A DNA stretch of 64,000 bases from Epiperipatus broadwayi (taxonomy: Eukaryota; Onychophora; Udeonychophora; Euonychophora; Peripatidae): assembly GCA_028023455.1 (NCBI GenBank), contig JAQFVV010000158.1, positions 494,001 through 558,000 on the forward strand. The letters run 5' to 3'. Under the pieces are notes generated by a model. That model was not told the DNA's origin. It did not search any database and saw nothing but the letters and a program-made list of their open reading frames with translations. Within the stretch, counting starts at the first letter, position 1, and every line of letters starts with the position of its first letter. Positions 51,061 to 63,394 of the stretch are shown one piece after another. Position numbers and translations under genes: made by a program.

Positions 51061-54000
51061 CAGGGATGGCCAAGACATTGACCACAAGGTCTCTGGACGT
51101 TGACTGTAAAGCTGACATAAACAATGACAAATTGTAGTGATAAATTCAGAGCTGATTTAAATATGAAAAATAATAAAAATGAAAAAAATAAAAATTATTC
51201 ACATTATAAATAGTTAAATTTAAAATAACACTTGTTGTTATTGTCGATTTCATAAACTGAGGTTGGAAGAAGCTAAAAAAAATTATTTTTGTGTAATGTT
51301 AGAATTAAAATTCTTAGAAATATTTAATTGCCACCCCCCCCTCCAGAAATGAAAATAATTTCTCCTAGAAAAACAAGGATTTTAATGAACTGATTTTAAA
51401 ACAAAAAGTTGTGATTTTTTTAAAATACTTCATCTAGCTAGCAAATAATTCCCAAGGAGATTTAAAAAAAACAGGAATTTTTCCTATCTACAAAAAAAAT
51501 AGGTGTCAAAACAAAAAATGAACTTTATGTCTAATTTTTGTGAAGACTGTTAGCAGAGAAAATGTCGGGATTTTCCAAGGCACAGAAATAGAAAATTTTT
51601 GTAAAATATTTTTATGTATTTTTTTCTCTCTAGCAAATTTTTGAGCCACCCTAGAAGGGGGAGGGTGTTTTAAATTTCCTTACTTGTATTTATTTATTAA
51701 TTATACAAGTGAATCAAAAATACAAAAATTTTATAAAAATTAAAAAGTAAATTCAGGATGTTACATTTTGGAAAAAATGTTGATTGATTAATGTTAAAGC
51801 CATGTTTAATTACTCCAAAAGAAAGAGATCAGAAGAAAGTTAAATATAGAAAGGTATTTTAAGTAAAGAGCAATGAAAAAAGATTGAAGGATAAAATAAA
51901 ATGGGAATGATAATTCAATAAGTCTGTTAGATTAATTGTAGAAAAAGATAGCATTGTTTAATTAGAGTAGAAAACTACTTGTAAAACTAAATAAATAAAA
52001 GAGTAAGGAATAATTGTTAGTACAATTAATGTCTAAAAGACGAATTGTGGTAAAAGGAGTATGCAGGTATACAATTAAAACTTAATGGATAATTTTGGTA
52101 AAAGACTTAATTCTATCTTGGGATAGCCCAAAGAAAAATAGTTATCATCATTTATAATATTAATACCAGATATGAAACAGTGATAGATATAAATTGTGCA
52201 GAAAAGAGCATTGTGCTTTTTTTAGTCTTCGTGGATAGTGCCTGATATCATGTATATTAAAATTTTGAAAAAGGATCCAGAGTGAAAGCTGTCTGGAAAG
52301 TTATAGTGATTTTCTTCCATGAGGGAATTGTTCCCAGAGATCATGCCTCTGTAGGTATCATAGTCAGAGCAAAAACAGATTACAAATCTTTTCATTTTTG
52401 TATGTCTGATGGGCTCTAGTAGGATTGTGCAGAGAAAGAATGTGAATATAAATAAGTTGTAATTATTTTAACTCAGGTCTAAGAAGTGATGATTGATATT
52501 AATCTGTTATCAGCAGCGAATATTAGTATTTATGGAAAATAGTAATTAGAATCAAAGACTTATTGATCACCTTTGTAAATGCCAAACTTTTAGAGATGTG
52601 TTTAAATGTTAAAAAATATTTTTTCATCCTTACTAGTGATAATTTTCTTTAGACTATAATTTTTTTTTGTTATTTGTTGACAAGTGAATACACAACAGGA
52701 TTACCATGAATAAAACAAATAAAAGTGTAAAAAAAATAAAAACTTATCACTATCATAAAGAATGGGAATATTCTTTTTTTTATTATGATGAAAAACAAAT
52801 ATGTATGTATTATTCGCAATGTGCATATAGTATTATTTGAAAATTTTAAGAATAAATCTGAAATAATGACTTCTATCAACATTATACCATTATCATGAAA
52901 CCAATCATGCATGGAACAGAAAAAACTAGTCAAAATCTTGAAGAGATTTTACATAAAAACATTAACAATTGTAACTTTTTATCACTGCGGTTTGATGAAT
53001 CTACTGATTATACAGGTGCCATGCAATTATGTAATTTTATTTGTATGTTTTTTGATAATGGGTCACAATTCAAGGAAGGACAAGAGGTCAAGATATTTAT
53101 GATTTATTCATGAATTACATTGTACAAATGAATTTTCCAATTCACAAATTAGTATCAATAACTACCAATGGAGCTCCTGCAATGATTGGCAATAAAATTA
53201 GTTTTGTTACTCTGTGTAAAAATGATGATATACCTGTATTGTGTTCAAAAGTATTGACATTTAATCATATTATGAGTTGCCTTCAAAATTGTTAATAAAA
53301 TAAGATCAAAAAGTTTGTTATGTCATCAATTCTGGGATTTTCTAAAAAAAAATGAGAGTATGTGAATTGTTATTACATACTGGCATAAGATGGTTAAGTT
53401 GAGCAAAAGTTTTAATCAGATTCAGAGAACTTCTACCGCAAATAAGATCATTTTTGGAAATTAAAGGTGATTCATATCCAGAACTGAATGACAAAGAATG
53501 GCTTCTTGACCATCTTTTTCTGTGATATTACAGAAAAACTAAATAACTTAAATGTAAAACTACAAGGAAAATATAAAACAATAATAGTTATAATAAACAC
53601 GTTGAAGTCATTCAACAAAAAATTAAGTAGGCTTGTAATGCAATTGAAGCATCGTGAATTAAAACATTTCAAAAATATGGCTGATGAGTATAAAGATAGA
53701 AAGCATCTAATCATCATAAAGGAATTTGAAAGAAGATTAATGGAATTTGACATACTTGAAGATATCGCTAGTTTTTTATTTTATTCAATTAATGTTAACA
53801 CCAATATTGAAGATGCTATGAAATTAAATGAATTTGTACATACAGATTCAATGGGCCTCGAAGAAACAGTAAATATTAAATGTGATATACATTTAAAATC
53901 AATGGCTTCAAATGAGAGCTTCTGGACATTAATAGGCAGGGATAAATATCCAAATATTTGAAAAGTTGCTACATATTTCAACGCATTTTTTGGTTCAATA

Positions 54001-54640
54001 TATTTGTGCAAATCAGAATTTTCTTGCATGAATTCAATAAAAACTAAACATGTCACAATTAGAAGATCTACATTTGGAATCATGTTTAAGAATTATTTTT
54101 AAGTTCATACAAGCCAAATTTTGACAAGCTTGCCAAAACTATGTAATGCCAAGTGTCATCAAAATAAAATTAAATTTTTTTTTTTACGTTGTAATTTTCT
54201 TTCTTTCTAAAATTTGCATTTAATTTATTTTAATACAATTCTAAAACAATCATTTTCTTTTTTTCCCCTTTATATTTTCTTGAATTTTTAAAAAATTATT
54301 TATAGGTAATTTAATAATTGTATTTTAATAGATGTTTTATAAAGTGACATGGACAAATTGTAATACTAAGGGAGTTGAGGTAACTTAATAGTAGTCCCAG
54401 TAAAATGTCTTCAACAATTTCTATCTTATAGAAAAAAAATTCATCAGTTCATAATCCCTTGTAAAAAAAAAAAAAAACCCACCAATTTATAAGTACATTC
54501 TTAAAAAAAACCAGGACATTGAACCATTATTGTTTTCTGTTCCAGCAAAAACAGATTTTTTTCTGATTTAGAGTTCAAAGCCCTCAGGTACACTTTCATC
54601 AAAAATGTTGCTCCCAACATCTAAAAGTTGGCCGCCCTTG
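51061..54640 (+). mobile_element. hAT DNA transposon (ZBED5/SCAND3-like), decayed
   Basis: The left end CAGGGATGGCCAA and the inverse of the right end (TTGGCCGCCCTTG) form a short terminal inverted repeat with one or two mismatches. The flanks GCTTATAA (51053-51060) and GTTTATAA (54641-54648) agree at seven of eight positions, an aged 8-bp duplication. The 3.58-kb span carries hAT transposase fragments in its right half. The left half (51.1-52.85 kb) holds no fragment I recognise. Confidence 0.75.
52895..54102 (+). pseudogene. hAT transposase remnant (ZBED5/SCAND3/GTF2IRD2-like)
   Basis: hAT transposases cut the element out and reinsert it. Fragments occur in family order. 'LSLRFDESTDYTGAMQL' is the first catalytic region, with Asp of DEST. 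'SITTNGAPAMIGN' corresponds to the usual 'TDGAPAM.G', with the second catalytic Asp replaced by Asn. 'LNDKEWLLD' and 'CDITEKLNNLNVKLQG' come next. The C-terminal dimerisation block 'FGSIYLCKSEFSCMNSIK' ends at about 54102. Breaks are a stop at about 53111, a frame change near 53510 and an in-frame TGA at 53959-53961 before 'KVATYFNAFFG'. The BED-type N-terminus was not found. Confidence 0.8.
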
Positions 54641-54649
54641 GTTTATAAT

Positions 54650-55950
54650 AATAAAATTACATTATGCTGTGGTAATGTAGCATTCAGTGATTTAAAAAAA
54701 AAATTGTGAAGTGATGAGAATGTACTGTTATGAGGTTTATAAGAATAAAATATGCTAAGAGTTAAATGAAGTTAGTATTCAATAATTAAGAAAATATTTA
54801 TTTGTGAAAGAAGCCTATGCCACTTAGTTTTTTAAAAAAAAATTAATGAATTAAATATTAATATGATTAAATAAAGATTTTAGAATAAAAATTAGATTTG
54901 TTAGTATATATGTGAAGTAGTAATTTGAAGTTATGTATAATATATGTGAAATCTTGTTTGAAGTTAAATAGCAATAAATAGAGGGCAGTCATTTGAAGTT
55001 GTTTCTGAATCAATGTTTTCTCTAGGATAAAATATTCATTTGAATATAAGTGTTTTGATATGAGTAGAAAATGTTCACATATTTAATGATTAACAGTAGA
55101 TGTTTATCTATATTACTGAGTGCTTAATCATTAATGCATTATAACCATTCTAATAAATTGTGCATCAAAAGCTAATAAAATATCCTTGATAATAAAGATT
55201 AAAGTTTTCCTTATTTGTCTAAGACCTTAATTCAGTTCCACACAGAATATAATGAAAAAGAATTTGAATGTGCCTTGTGTTCTGTAGCATATGTTTCATG
55301 GCACATTTTAGGATCGTATGAGATAAATTGAAAATATAAGTGAAGTCTACTAGAAATAATGAAGAGATAAGTAAAATTACTGACATTGTAAGCTAAAGAA
55401 CAATACTTTATAAAATGCTAGTTGGAATTATATGTACTTTATTCACTACTATGTTGAATAATATATATATTCTTTTTAAATTTATTTTGCATAGTTCATT
55501 ATTTTAAAGAAATCCTGAGAAATCTGGAGGTGAAATCATCCACATGAAAATGAAGAAAACAATTCCAGACTAAATATATACTGTGTGTAGATGTCTATTT
55601 GGTTCTCTGTAGAATTATTTAGTTGGTGCTAAGATAATGAAAATCACCTTTAAAGTCCATTCACTTCACTTTATCTGTTTTATGTTGATAAACAGTTCAG
55701 GGTACAGTATACACAAACATATGCTTATAGTAGATTTTAGTTAAATAACAGACTAACTGTAATGTTTAATGACAAATGTTACTCTTACATATATAATAAT
55801 TATATATATGCTAAATAAAGGTTACACAATTTTCTCTTCTAAATACACTTTGAAATATTTTAAAACTTATTTCATTACTAATTAGCATTTCCAATTGTAA
55901 TCTTGCCTGTTATTTCCATTATAGCAATTTCTACCAAATTTCTAAATAAC
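54650..55950. other. AT-rich stretch with nothing recognised
   Basis: No coding signal or recognised repeat. Confidence 0.4.
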
Positions 55951-55954
55951 TATC

Positions 55955-56710
55955 TCTAAATGTTGTTTTCTTCTACATGAAATTTTATTTAATATATTTC
56001 TCAAACCATGGTATCATATTTGTGATCAGTATTAGTTCATACTTAAACAACTGCAAAATTACAAATATATGAGTTTAGAAAAAAACTGTCTTCAAAAAGA
56101 ATTCAAAAATCACTTGTTTGAGATTACAAAAATTTCTTTGCTGAGTTCATAAGAATGCTATATTTAACCAAAAAGAATGCAGTTGTTGAGATAGGTGTTT
56201 CTACCATTACAATACCTTACAATGTCTAGATCATTGTCATATCTAAATGTTTTTGCCTTTTAAATAAAATTCTACTTCATACTTTTCTCAAAGCATTATT
56301 ATATTTATGGTCATCATCCCATTTTGAAAAAATAATTAAAAAGTTACAAATACTTGTTATAAACTAATAATCAGCATTAAGCTAATGCACATGCGCTTTG
56401 TAGATTTTAACAATAAATGAATCCACAAAGCGCATGTGCATTAGCTTAATGCTGATTATTAGTTTATTACAAATTTAAAACATTGCGCTATATAAAATAA
56501 ATATCTTAAATAATTGTTATATTAAAAAAGTATGCTCAAAAATTATTGGAAAATCACTTGTCTAAAAAAGGCTTCAAAATTTTTTTACTTGAATCTTGAG
56601 GACACTATATTTAATTAAAAAACTACTTTTAGTACAGATGTTGCTATTGTCTAACAATCATATGATAATGCAAAGTACAATTTATTTCAATGATAGACTG
56701 ATTCAAGACT
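55955..56710 (+). repeat. Probable old tandem duplication carrying the hairpin insertion
   Basis: About 55955-56230 and 56240-56710 share a diverged order of motifs: 'TTCTCAAACCATGGTATCATATTTGTG' type against 'TTCTCAAAGCATTATTATATTTATGG' type sequence, then 'AAATCACTTGT', then 'CTATATTTAA'. The second unit is longer because of the hairpin at 56354-56472 and about 70 further bases. Divergence is high, so the relation is likely rather than certain. Confidence 0.45.
56354..56472. repeat. Nearly perfect hairpin: 48-bp arms, 23-base loop
   Basis: The arms 56354-56401 and 56425-56472 are reverse complements with a single mismatch (56358 against 56468), around a 23-base AT-rich loop. The inner 43 bp are perfect and contain GCACATGCGCTTTGT, richer in G and C than the region. 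TTACAAAT occurs just left (56344-56351) and at the right edge (56467-56474), a possible 8-bp target duplication. It could be a young fold-back insertion or encode a hairpin RNA. Confidence 0.85.
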
Positions 56711-56719
56711 TATAGCCCT

Positions 56720-57900
56720 ATGAATTGAAGCTCAATCTATAATTTATGATGCTCAAACACCATCGCTCCCGAGGAACTAAATATTAGATTTTTTTTCTAC
56801 ATTACATTGAGGTTCTCTTATGAATAAAACACTTTGTTTTTAAAACATATATTAAATTAAAATTCTTAGGGAGATTGTGACTTGATCAGAAAATGAAGAC
56901 AGAAAACAAATTTCTCTTACTTAATTACTTTGAAAAAAAAAAATGTTGTAAAATATTATTTTACAATGTTAAACGACAGCTTTTCATATAAAAAATGGGC
57001 TTTTATAAATATAGTATAATATTTGAACAGATGTCAAACATCTAGAGAACATTCCACTTCTATATCTATAAAAATATTTTGAAAGTTTTATTATTGTTTT
57101 TTCAATTTTCAGAAACTTACATTTTGCCTTCATATGTTGTTTATGTGTCTACATTTATTATATAATTAGTGACCTATATAATTTATGCAGTGATAAAATA
57201 GTAAACTCAAGAGCTAATGATGCCTCGATCATGGTTCTCAATTACATATGATCTCCTAAATAACAAACCATTCAATTACTTAATATAAAATTATTAATGA
57301 AATGGCAGAGTATTGCAATTCTATTCATTTAACAAGATTACTATTTGCTCAATCCCTACAACAATTTATTCTTTCACTTTTTTTATTACAAGTACTTTCA
57401 GCATTAATCAACAGCCAGCTTTCTTATACTGAGTCAATTGATTTATTATGTTAATATAAATATGTATTAAAATCAGCTAGAAATTGAAAACATTGATGCA
57501 AAATTATCTTTCAAATATTTACTTAAAAAAAAGTAAATCTGAGTTGTGTTTTAAAGAATAATTCTCAGTCTATAAAAAAAATAAGTCCAACAGGATGTAA
57601 AGCTTTCAAATAGTCTTTTGCTTACGAAAAATCACTACTGTTTAATTAAGACTTAGTACAAGAAGGTTGAGTAAATTTTACTCAACAAAGTGTGTACTGA
57701 TTTTTATATTTTTCCTTCATTTTAAAATATAAACCTTATAAATACAATCTGGAATAAAATGTTTAGTTTTTGAATATTTTTAAAATTTGAGTTGGTCATG
57801 TGTTAGATATTGCTATACATATAGTTATAAACAGTTATTCTATTGTGAGTTTCTCTTAATTTATCTTAGTGTATTTTCAGATAATACCAAATAATTCTTA
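56720..57900. other. AT-rich stretch upstream of the SMB exon, nothing recognised
   Basis: This would be intron or upstream DNA of the SMB-domain gene. I could not identify an earlier exon, promoter or repeat. Confidence 0.4.
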
Positions 57901-57929
57901 TTAATCAAATTCTTTTGTTCTATTTTAGG

Positions 57930-59135
57930 TTTCTCCTTATGACACTGATTTTGACTGATATGAAATGGAATCAAATTGACTGCAAAGTTTCTGAAAGATA
58001 TAATGATAATTACTTTGATCTTTTTGTTGGTGATAAAAAATGTAAACCTGAATCTTTCTGCACTAAAAATGATCCTTCTCCTCAGTTCTGTAGTTGTGAT
58101 GCTTCTTGTCTTATATTTGACAATTGCTGTGTAGAACGACAGATAAAATCACATAGTTTAACATCCTTAATAGAATGCAGTAGCCCTTTGCAATTACTAA
58201 ATGATCCAATTTATATGGTTTCAAAATGTCCAGATGCTTTACCTCAAAATGCAACAATTAAAAACAAATGTGAAATTTCATTAGATTCATACAAATCTTA
58301 TCCAGAACTATTCATTCCTGTAAGCAATTTAATCAGTAATATAACTTATAAAAATGCATACTGTGCCAGATGTAATGGGATTGTGAAAATGAGCTGCCTG
58401 ACTTACTGGTTGCCAGTATTAACTTGTTCCAAGACATCAAATCAAACCCCATTGAAAAGTTCAACTTTCAAACATATTCACTTCTACTTTAATAAAAAAC
58501 AAAATCAATGGCTCCCAAAAAGTAAAAAACTACAAAAGCTAGTTGAGACATGTGATTTAACACTTCATCCACCTAAATTTATTCACCTTCATCACTGTAA
58601 AAAAGATAAATCTACAATTCAATTACCTGTTATAAATGAATGTCCTATCTTTTGGGCAGACATAATAACTAAGGAAAAATGTCACAGTTATACAGCTTAT
58701 GCCGGAAGTGAAGAATTTATTTTTAAAAATGTTCATTGTGCAAAATGTCATCTGATGCCATTAGATACCCTACTTTGCATAAAAGATAATCAAAATATTT
58801 TTCATTCTTTTGTGACTTCTCTGCCAAATTATGATAAACCCAATAGTCATTCTGACAATGAAATCAAAAATGGTGGTCCAAATGATGATCATAGTAATGA
58901 GAAAATCATAAAAGAGAATATGCATGATGACAAAAAAATCATAGATAATAATCTGAATAATGATGAGAGAATTTTAGATGTTGGTTTACCTAGTGATGAA
59001 ATAACACCAGATAATCTTGTTGATGAGATAAACACAGTTATTGGTCTGCCTGATGATGAGAGTAGCACAAATGGTGACATAGATATTGATTTTAATATCG
59101 TAAATGATGACACATCCATGGATGATATTTTCTAA
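57930..59135 (+). CDS. Somatomedin-B domain, cysteine-rich secreted-type protein (terminal exon)
   Basis: A single open frame of about 400 codons. TTTTGTTCTATTTTAG at 57914-57929 is a good splice acceptor, so the exon probably starts at 57930. It opens with a hydrophobic stretch ('FLLMTLILTDM') that could be the end of a signal peptide. The first in-frame ATG is at 57939. An SMB domain follows at about residues 43-76 counted from 57915, with cysteines at 43, 49, 59, 61, 65, 71 and 72 ('CSCDASC', 'NCC'). Then comes a cysteine-rich region with 'YKNAYCARCNG' and 'FKNVHCAKCH', two repeats of the module known from ectodomains of invertebrate methuselah/adhesion-like receptors. There is no transmembrane segment. 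The last roughly 95 residues are Asp/Asn/Glu-rich imperfect repeats. The function is unknown: a secreted ectodomain-only protein or a truncated receptor gene. Confidence 0.75.
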   Translation, partial: FLLMTLILTDMKWNQIDCKVSERYNDNYFDLFVGDKKCKPESFCTKNDPSPQFCSCDASCLIFDNCCVERQIKSHSLTSLIECSSPLQLLNDPIYMVSKCPDALPQNATIKNKCEISLDSYKSYPELFIPVSNLISNITYKNAYCARCNGIVKMSCLTYWLPVLTCSKTSNQTPLKSSTFKHIHFYFNKKQNQWLPKSKKLQKLVETCDLTLHPPKFIHLHHCKKDKSTIQLPVINECPIFWADIITKEKCHSYTAYAGSEEFIFKNVHCAKCHLMPLDTLLCIKDNQNIFHSFVTSLPNYDKPNSHSDNEIKNGGPNDDHSNEKIIKENMHDDKKIIDNNLNNDERILDVGLPSDEITPDNLVDEINTVIGLPDDESSTNGDIDIDFNIVNDDTSMDDIF

Positions 59136-59172
59136 AATGATCATAAAACCTATTCCTTATTGTAAAGTCATT

Positions 59173-59178
59173 AATAAA
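59173..59178 (+). promoter_or_regulatory. Poly(A) signal of the SMB-domain gene
   Basis: AATAAA lies 38 bases after the stop codon at 59135. It supports this being the last exon, though AATAAA is common by chance in such AT-rich DNA. Confidence 0.5.
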
Positions 59179-59652
59179 AATTAAAGTATGTTTACTTTAA
59201 TAATGTTGATAAAAAAATAAAATTAGCAAATAATTAAAATACCTATGCAAAAGTAAATTGTCATTTAAAAATAACATGGAAACCAGATAGTTAAACAGTT
59301 GAAAAATACAACTATAAAAATGAAAATATTATATAAGTATAGAAATTATGAGTGTATAAATTAGAAAAATAAACTATAAAAAACAAAAACAAATTAATAC
59401 TCATATGACATCTTAAGATGCTACATAATTTAGAATAAAATGTTACAATTAGATCAAAATAAGTTTTTCATAGAATGCACTGATTACAAAACTTTGCACA
59501 AATAAATAAACTTAATTATAATTCAAAATCAAACAAACAAATAAAAATTAAAAACTATTAATACTTACAAAGAGATTAATATTAAGTAATCATTTATATT
59601 ATGCAAGTCAGAGATTGATTCTATATTTTATACTGTTTTAATTTACAATACA

Positions 59653-59760
59653 GAGCAGTTTAGTTCAGTGGAAAAAGTGATGGAATCAGAGGTTAAACAT
59701 TCCTGCAAAGTTTTTGAATGTAATTCTTAACTTTCAGTCTGACATTTTGTTACTAAAATG
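59653..59760 (+). repeat. Possible tRNA-derived SINE (family E), copy 2
   Basis: GCAGTTTAGTTCAGTGG resembles an A-box region and AGAGGTTAAACATTCCT a degraded B-box. The tail ATTCTTAACTTTCAGTCTGA is shared with 48830-48945. Confidence 0.35.
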
Positions 59761-60639
59761 GCTTTTTAGATAAATAAATTATCTTATTTACAAATAAAAT
59801 AGAATGAAATCGACTGCACACACGCGCGCACGCACAAAGTTAATTAGCAGAAATGAGGTGCTGAGCAGTATTCATGCTACTTATGAAATTCAATGTAAAT
59901 TTTGCTATAAAATGGGGTATATCAAAAAAAGTTTGCTTACACAAACTTAGCTTTATTATCTTAGAATATTACATTATCAATTACACTGATAAAAAAATTT
60001 AACTATTAAAATATAAATCTGAATAAAACTTTTGATAACAAAAGCAGTATATCTGAAATATAATTATAGAAATGTTTCTTAAACATGGCAAAGAGTTACA
60101 GAGTGATCAATTCAACTTTCATTGATAATTTAAATATTAATATATAAATGAGAAAAAAATGGTACTTATATACTTGCAAAAGAAATGTAAATCCACAGAA
60201 AATAGGTCAGTCAGGTTTTTTGGGTCTATTTTTGAAAATAGGTACACTGATTATTCTGAATTGCATCAAAATAAAAACTATCAAATAAGTAGTAAAAAAA
60301 CAAAACAAAACATAAATGCATAATATATGCTAAATGAAATTTAGTACTATGAAAAAGTTTTGATTCACTGCTTGAGTGATTTCAATATCTAGGATATATA
60401 CTATTACTATTATCTTCAAATAATTGATTTAAATAAAGTCAATATGTGACTGACAACAAATTAAATATTATCAATGTAAGATGATAAAACAGTATCAAGT
60501 TCTGACTTAAATTTGATTGCTTAACCTCATGTCTTGTCTATATGTGCAAAAGAATGACTAAATATAATTACTAATTACCATCATTTATTTAATGACTACT
60601 TTTGCTTCACATTATTAAGTTATCACAAATAAAACAGGC

Positions 60640-60690
60640 AAAACTCTCCATACGTATTGCATAAGAAATGGTGATCATGTGATGGTTATC
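60640..60690. repeat. Repeat family R2, internally deleted copy
   Basis: 'GGCAAAACTCTCCATACG' is followed within 30 bases by 'GGTGATCATGTGATGG', which in the 29.9-kb copy form one terminus. A similar short form lies at about 3107-3145 ('GGCAAAACTCTCTATCATG'). Confidence 0.5.
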
Positions 60691-62096
60691 CCAAATAGTT
60701 ATATTTAGAAATAACATGCACACTTATTTCATTTTCTCAGATGAAAAGAATAATTAAAACTGATTAAAAACATGTAAGAAACAGTAATAATATATCTGTT
60801 AATAATGGAAAAAGAAAGACAAATAATAAATATATAAGTTACTGATTATGAAAAATAAAAATGTAATCATTGTTTGTAACTAGTTTGGATTCAACAGAGT
60901 GGTTCAACATTATGGGATTAATGCATATTTTAAATATTAAAGCAAAAAGAAATGAATCCAAATAATAAGTCTAATCATTGAAAATCAAAGCTAAAGACAA
61001 CCTCCTTCAAAATATGTAGTCAACGACAGAGTTGAGTGTTGTAAAATTTTAAAAATCAGGATCCAGATATTATAAATATATCTTCTTCTTTTTTTAATTA
61101 TCTGCCAAAATAGAAGTTTCAAAAATGACATCGATAATATTTTTAAAATCAAACTTTCACCATAAAATTGCAAAAAATAAAATTAATAATGTTGAACATT
61201 TGCATTAATACATTTATCAAGACATGAAGCATCATTATTTATTTCTGATATCTTTAACCAACTCATTGTTTCAATAAAACACCTATATTTATATACGAAT
61301 AAGTGATAAATTGAGCAACTTCTAAAAATAAAAATCTTTGTTTTGCCTTTTTATTTTTTTGCATGTGCAGTACTGAATTTAGGGAATATCCTGTATTATA
61401 ATAATTACATCAAGTTTCACACACTGATTTAAAAATTTACTATATTTTGCAAGTCTCATAGGTAAGGCAAAAAATACCTGACTCAAGTGCTGAGTTACAA
61501 AATAAGATGTACTTTAAAAAATAATTTATTAAACAAAATAGTAGCAGAAAAATATCTAAATAAAATTTATTTAAAAACAAAAAAGATTTAGGAGCATTTT
61601 AAATGAAAAACATAATTATTTTTCTCTATAATTTTTGAAATCTCTAATCCAATTTTTTATTCACTTTAAAATTTTTCTGAATATCTTTTAAAGATTGCAA
61701 AATTTAATACTGTTACCATTTTAATTGTCGATTTTTTATTTCTAAGCAACAGGTTAACAAATAATTTTTTTTCTATGTTAGTCTAATAAATAATTTGATT
61801 GGGAGATAAATTTAAAGCGTTTTAATGATTTGTTTTTCCTCCACTAACCTTTTTATTATTTTTACTCTATAAAAATAATATATATATCTAATAATATTCA
61901 AATACCATAACCCTTACTAATTACAATTTGATTGAAAGAATCAAACTTAAGTACCCCCCCCCCCCAAATCACTACTACCTATAAAGATTACAAAGATATG
62001 CAAGTAATTAGATATCATAGGAAATGATTAAAAATGCAGATTATACTAGAAGTTTGAATTGTGTGTGAAAACGATTTTAAATGCGTATTTCCGTCA

Positions 62097-62190
62097 AGCA
62101 TTGGTGGTCGAGGTGCCTTACAAGCAGTTGTCCCGGGTTAGCGGGGTCGCTTCTCGGCCGATGCTATGACACATGAGGGGAAAAAATGCG
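62097..62190 (+). repeat. Short tRNA-like SINE (family D), copy 2
   Basis: It matches 25337-25430: GTCAAGCATTGGTGGTCGAG, TGTCCCGGGTTAGCGGG, CGGCCGATGCTATG then ACACATG and a purine/A tail. The A-box part has a small insertion and the B-box is GGGGTCGCTTCTC, so it is more decayed. Confidence 0.7.
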
Positions 62191-62194
62191 TATT

Positions 62195-62635
62195 TCCTAA
62201 TATTGTTGTAGCCCCATGGAATTCTACTGTTACTAAGTGTAACTGGAGTAACAGATGAATGCAATTTTACTACAAAAATACAAATTACAAATAACTTTAT
62301 AAATCTCTTATGCATATGTGAAATTAATATGTAAGTAAACACAAAACAAATTTATGCTATTTTTTTTATTAACAAAAAAAACATACAAAACTAATTATTA
62401 TCTTAAAAAAAAAAAAAATACTATTTTTACATGTTTTATTTCTTGTAATTATTTGTTGAATTATTTCCATTATCTAGAGTTGTTTAAATGTCTAAAAAAA
62501 AATCGAACTTTATTTAAACTATTTAAATACGTTTAATTGTTAGTAATAGCACATAGGTTGTTATATAACACAGTGTTTCAAATGGTAATACTATCATCAA
62601 GTTTTGATGCTTGACTATTGACAATACTAGCACAA
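62195..62635. other. AT-rich stretch with nothing recognised
   Basis: No coding signal or recognised repeat. Confidence 0.4.
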
Positions 62636-62639
62636 GAAT

Positions 62640-63130
62640 GTTAAGGTGACAGTCTAATCAATTAGGCTATTCTGTCAAAGACATGATTAACTGAAATTTT
62701 ATATACTTATCTATAATGGTCTTCCTGATTTCTTCATTTTTTCTTAATGAATAATTTCCAAACATTATGAATTATGACATTAAATTACTTATGAGGTCAT
62801 TTGCCATTATTATAATGAGCAGCTTTAAATTTCTTTTCTAATTCTTCCTATAAACAAAATGGAGAAATCAGGACTTTCATAGATAAGTATATAAAATTTT
62901 TATTGATGTTGTCTTTGACAGAATAACATTAACTTAAATTCGAATATTCACAAATTTCCCACATTTGATTGCTAAGCAGGCCAGAAGTGCCTGAAAAACA
63001 GAAAATAATAACACTCACAATAGTGTGTTATATACTGATCTGTGTGCTGTTAATAATACTTGAAAGCATTTGCAAATTTTTAATAAAGTTTGAATTTTTC
63101 TAAAGACATTTAACACTTAATTCTAGAAGA
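62640..63130 (+). repeat. SINE family C, copy 2: head-to-head arrangement with about 60-bp inverted arms
   Basis: GGCTATTCTGTCAAAGACAT at about 62664 and TTGTCTTTGACAGAATAA at about 62910-62928 are the outer ends of inverted arms. The arms also mirror TTTTATATACTTATCTAT and CTGATTTCTCC. The tail at 62980-63125 ('GCCTGAAAAACAGAAAATAA', 'GTGTGCTGTTAATAATACTT', 'AAAGTTTGAATTTTTCTAAA') follows the tail of the copy at 10.9 kb. Confidence 0.65.
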
Positions 63131-63394
63131 TGGTTCAACATAAAATAATAAATAAAATACCACAAATTGATCATAAATGTCTATTCCTAACATATAGAAT
63201 AATGACTTCATGCATCATTTCTGATTTTAACAAGCAAATTCAATGCAAGTAAGCCCTATATTTTTTCTCTTTTATCTAGACTTTATTTTTAAACTATTAT
63301 CTGATTTTCTATCAATCGATATTTTTGACATTCAAACTTGTCAAAATTAAATCACTATAACATTATGACTACCATTTCTTGTGCTTACAAATCT

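Larger units (their letters stand above)
59180..62090. other. AT-rich stretch with small repeat fragments only
   Basis: Apart from the SINE-like copy at 59653 and the R2 fragment at 60640, nothing was recognised. There is a short (AC/GC) run at 59817-59836. Confidence 0.4.

Noticed and set aside
59817-59836. CACACGCGCGCACGCAC run as a regulatory or Z-DNA element
   Set aside because: It is a short alternating purine-pyrimidine run of the kind expected by chance and slippage. Nothing around it suggests a function.
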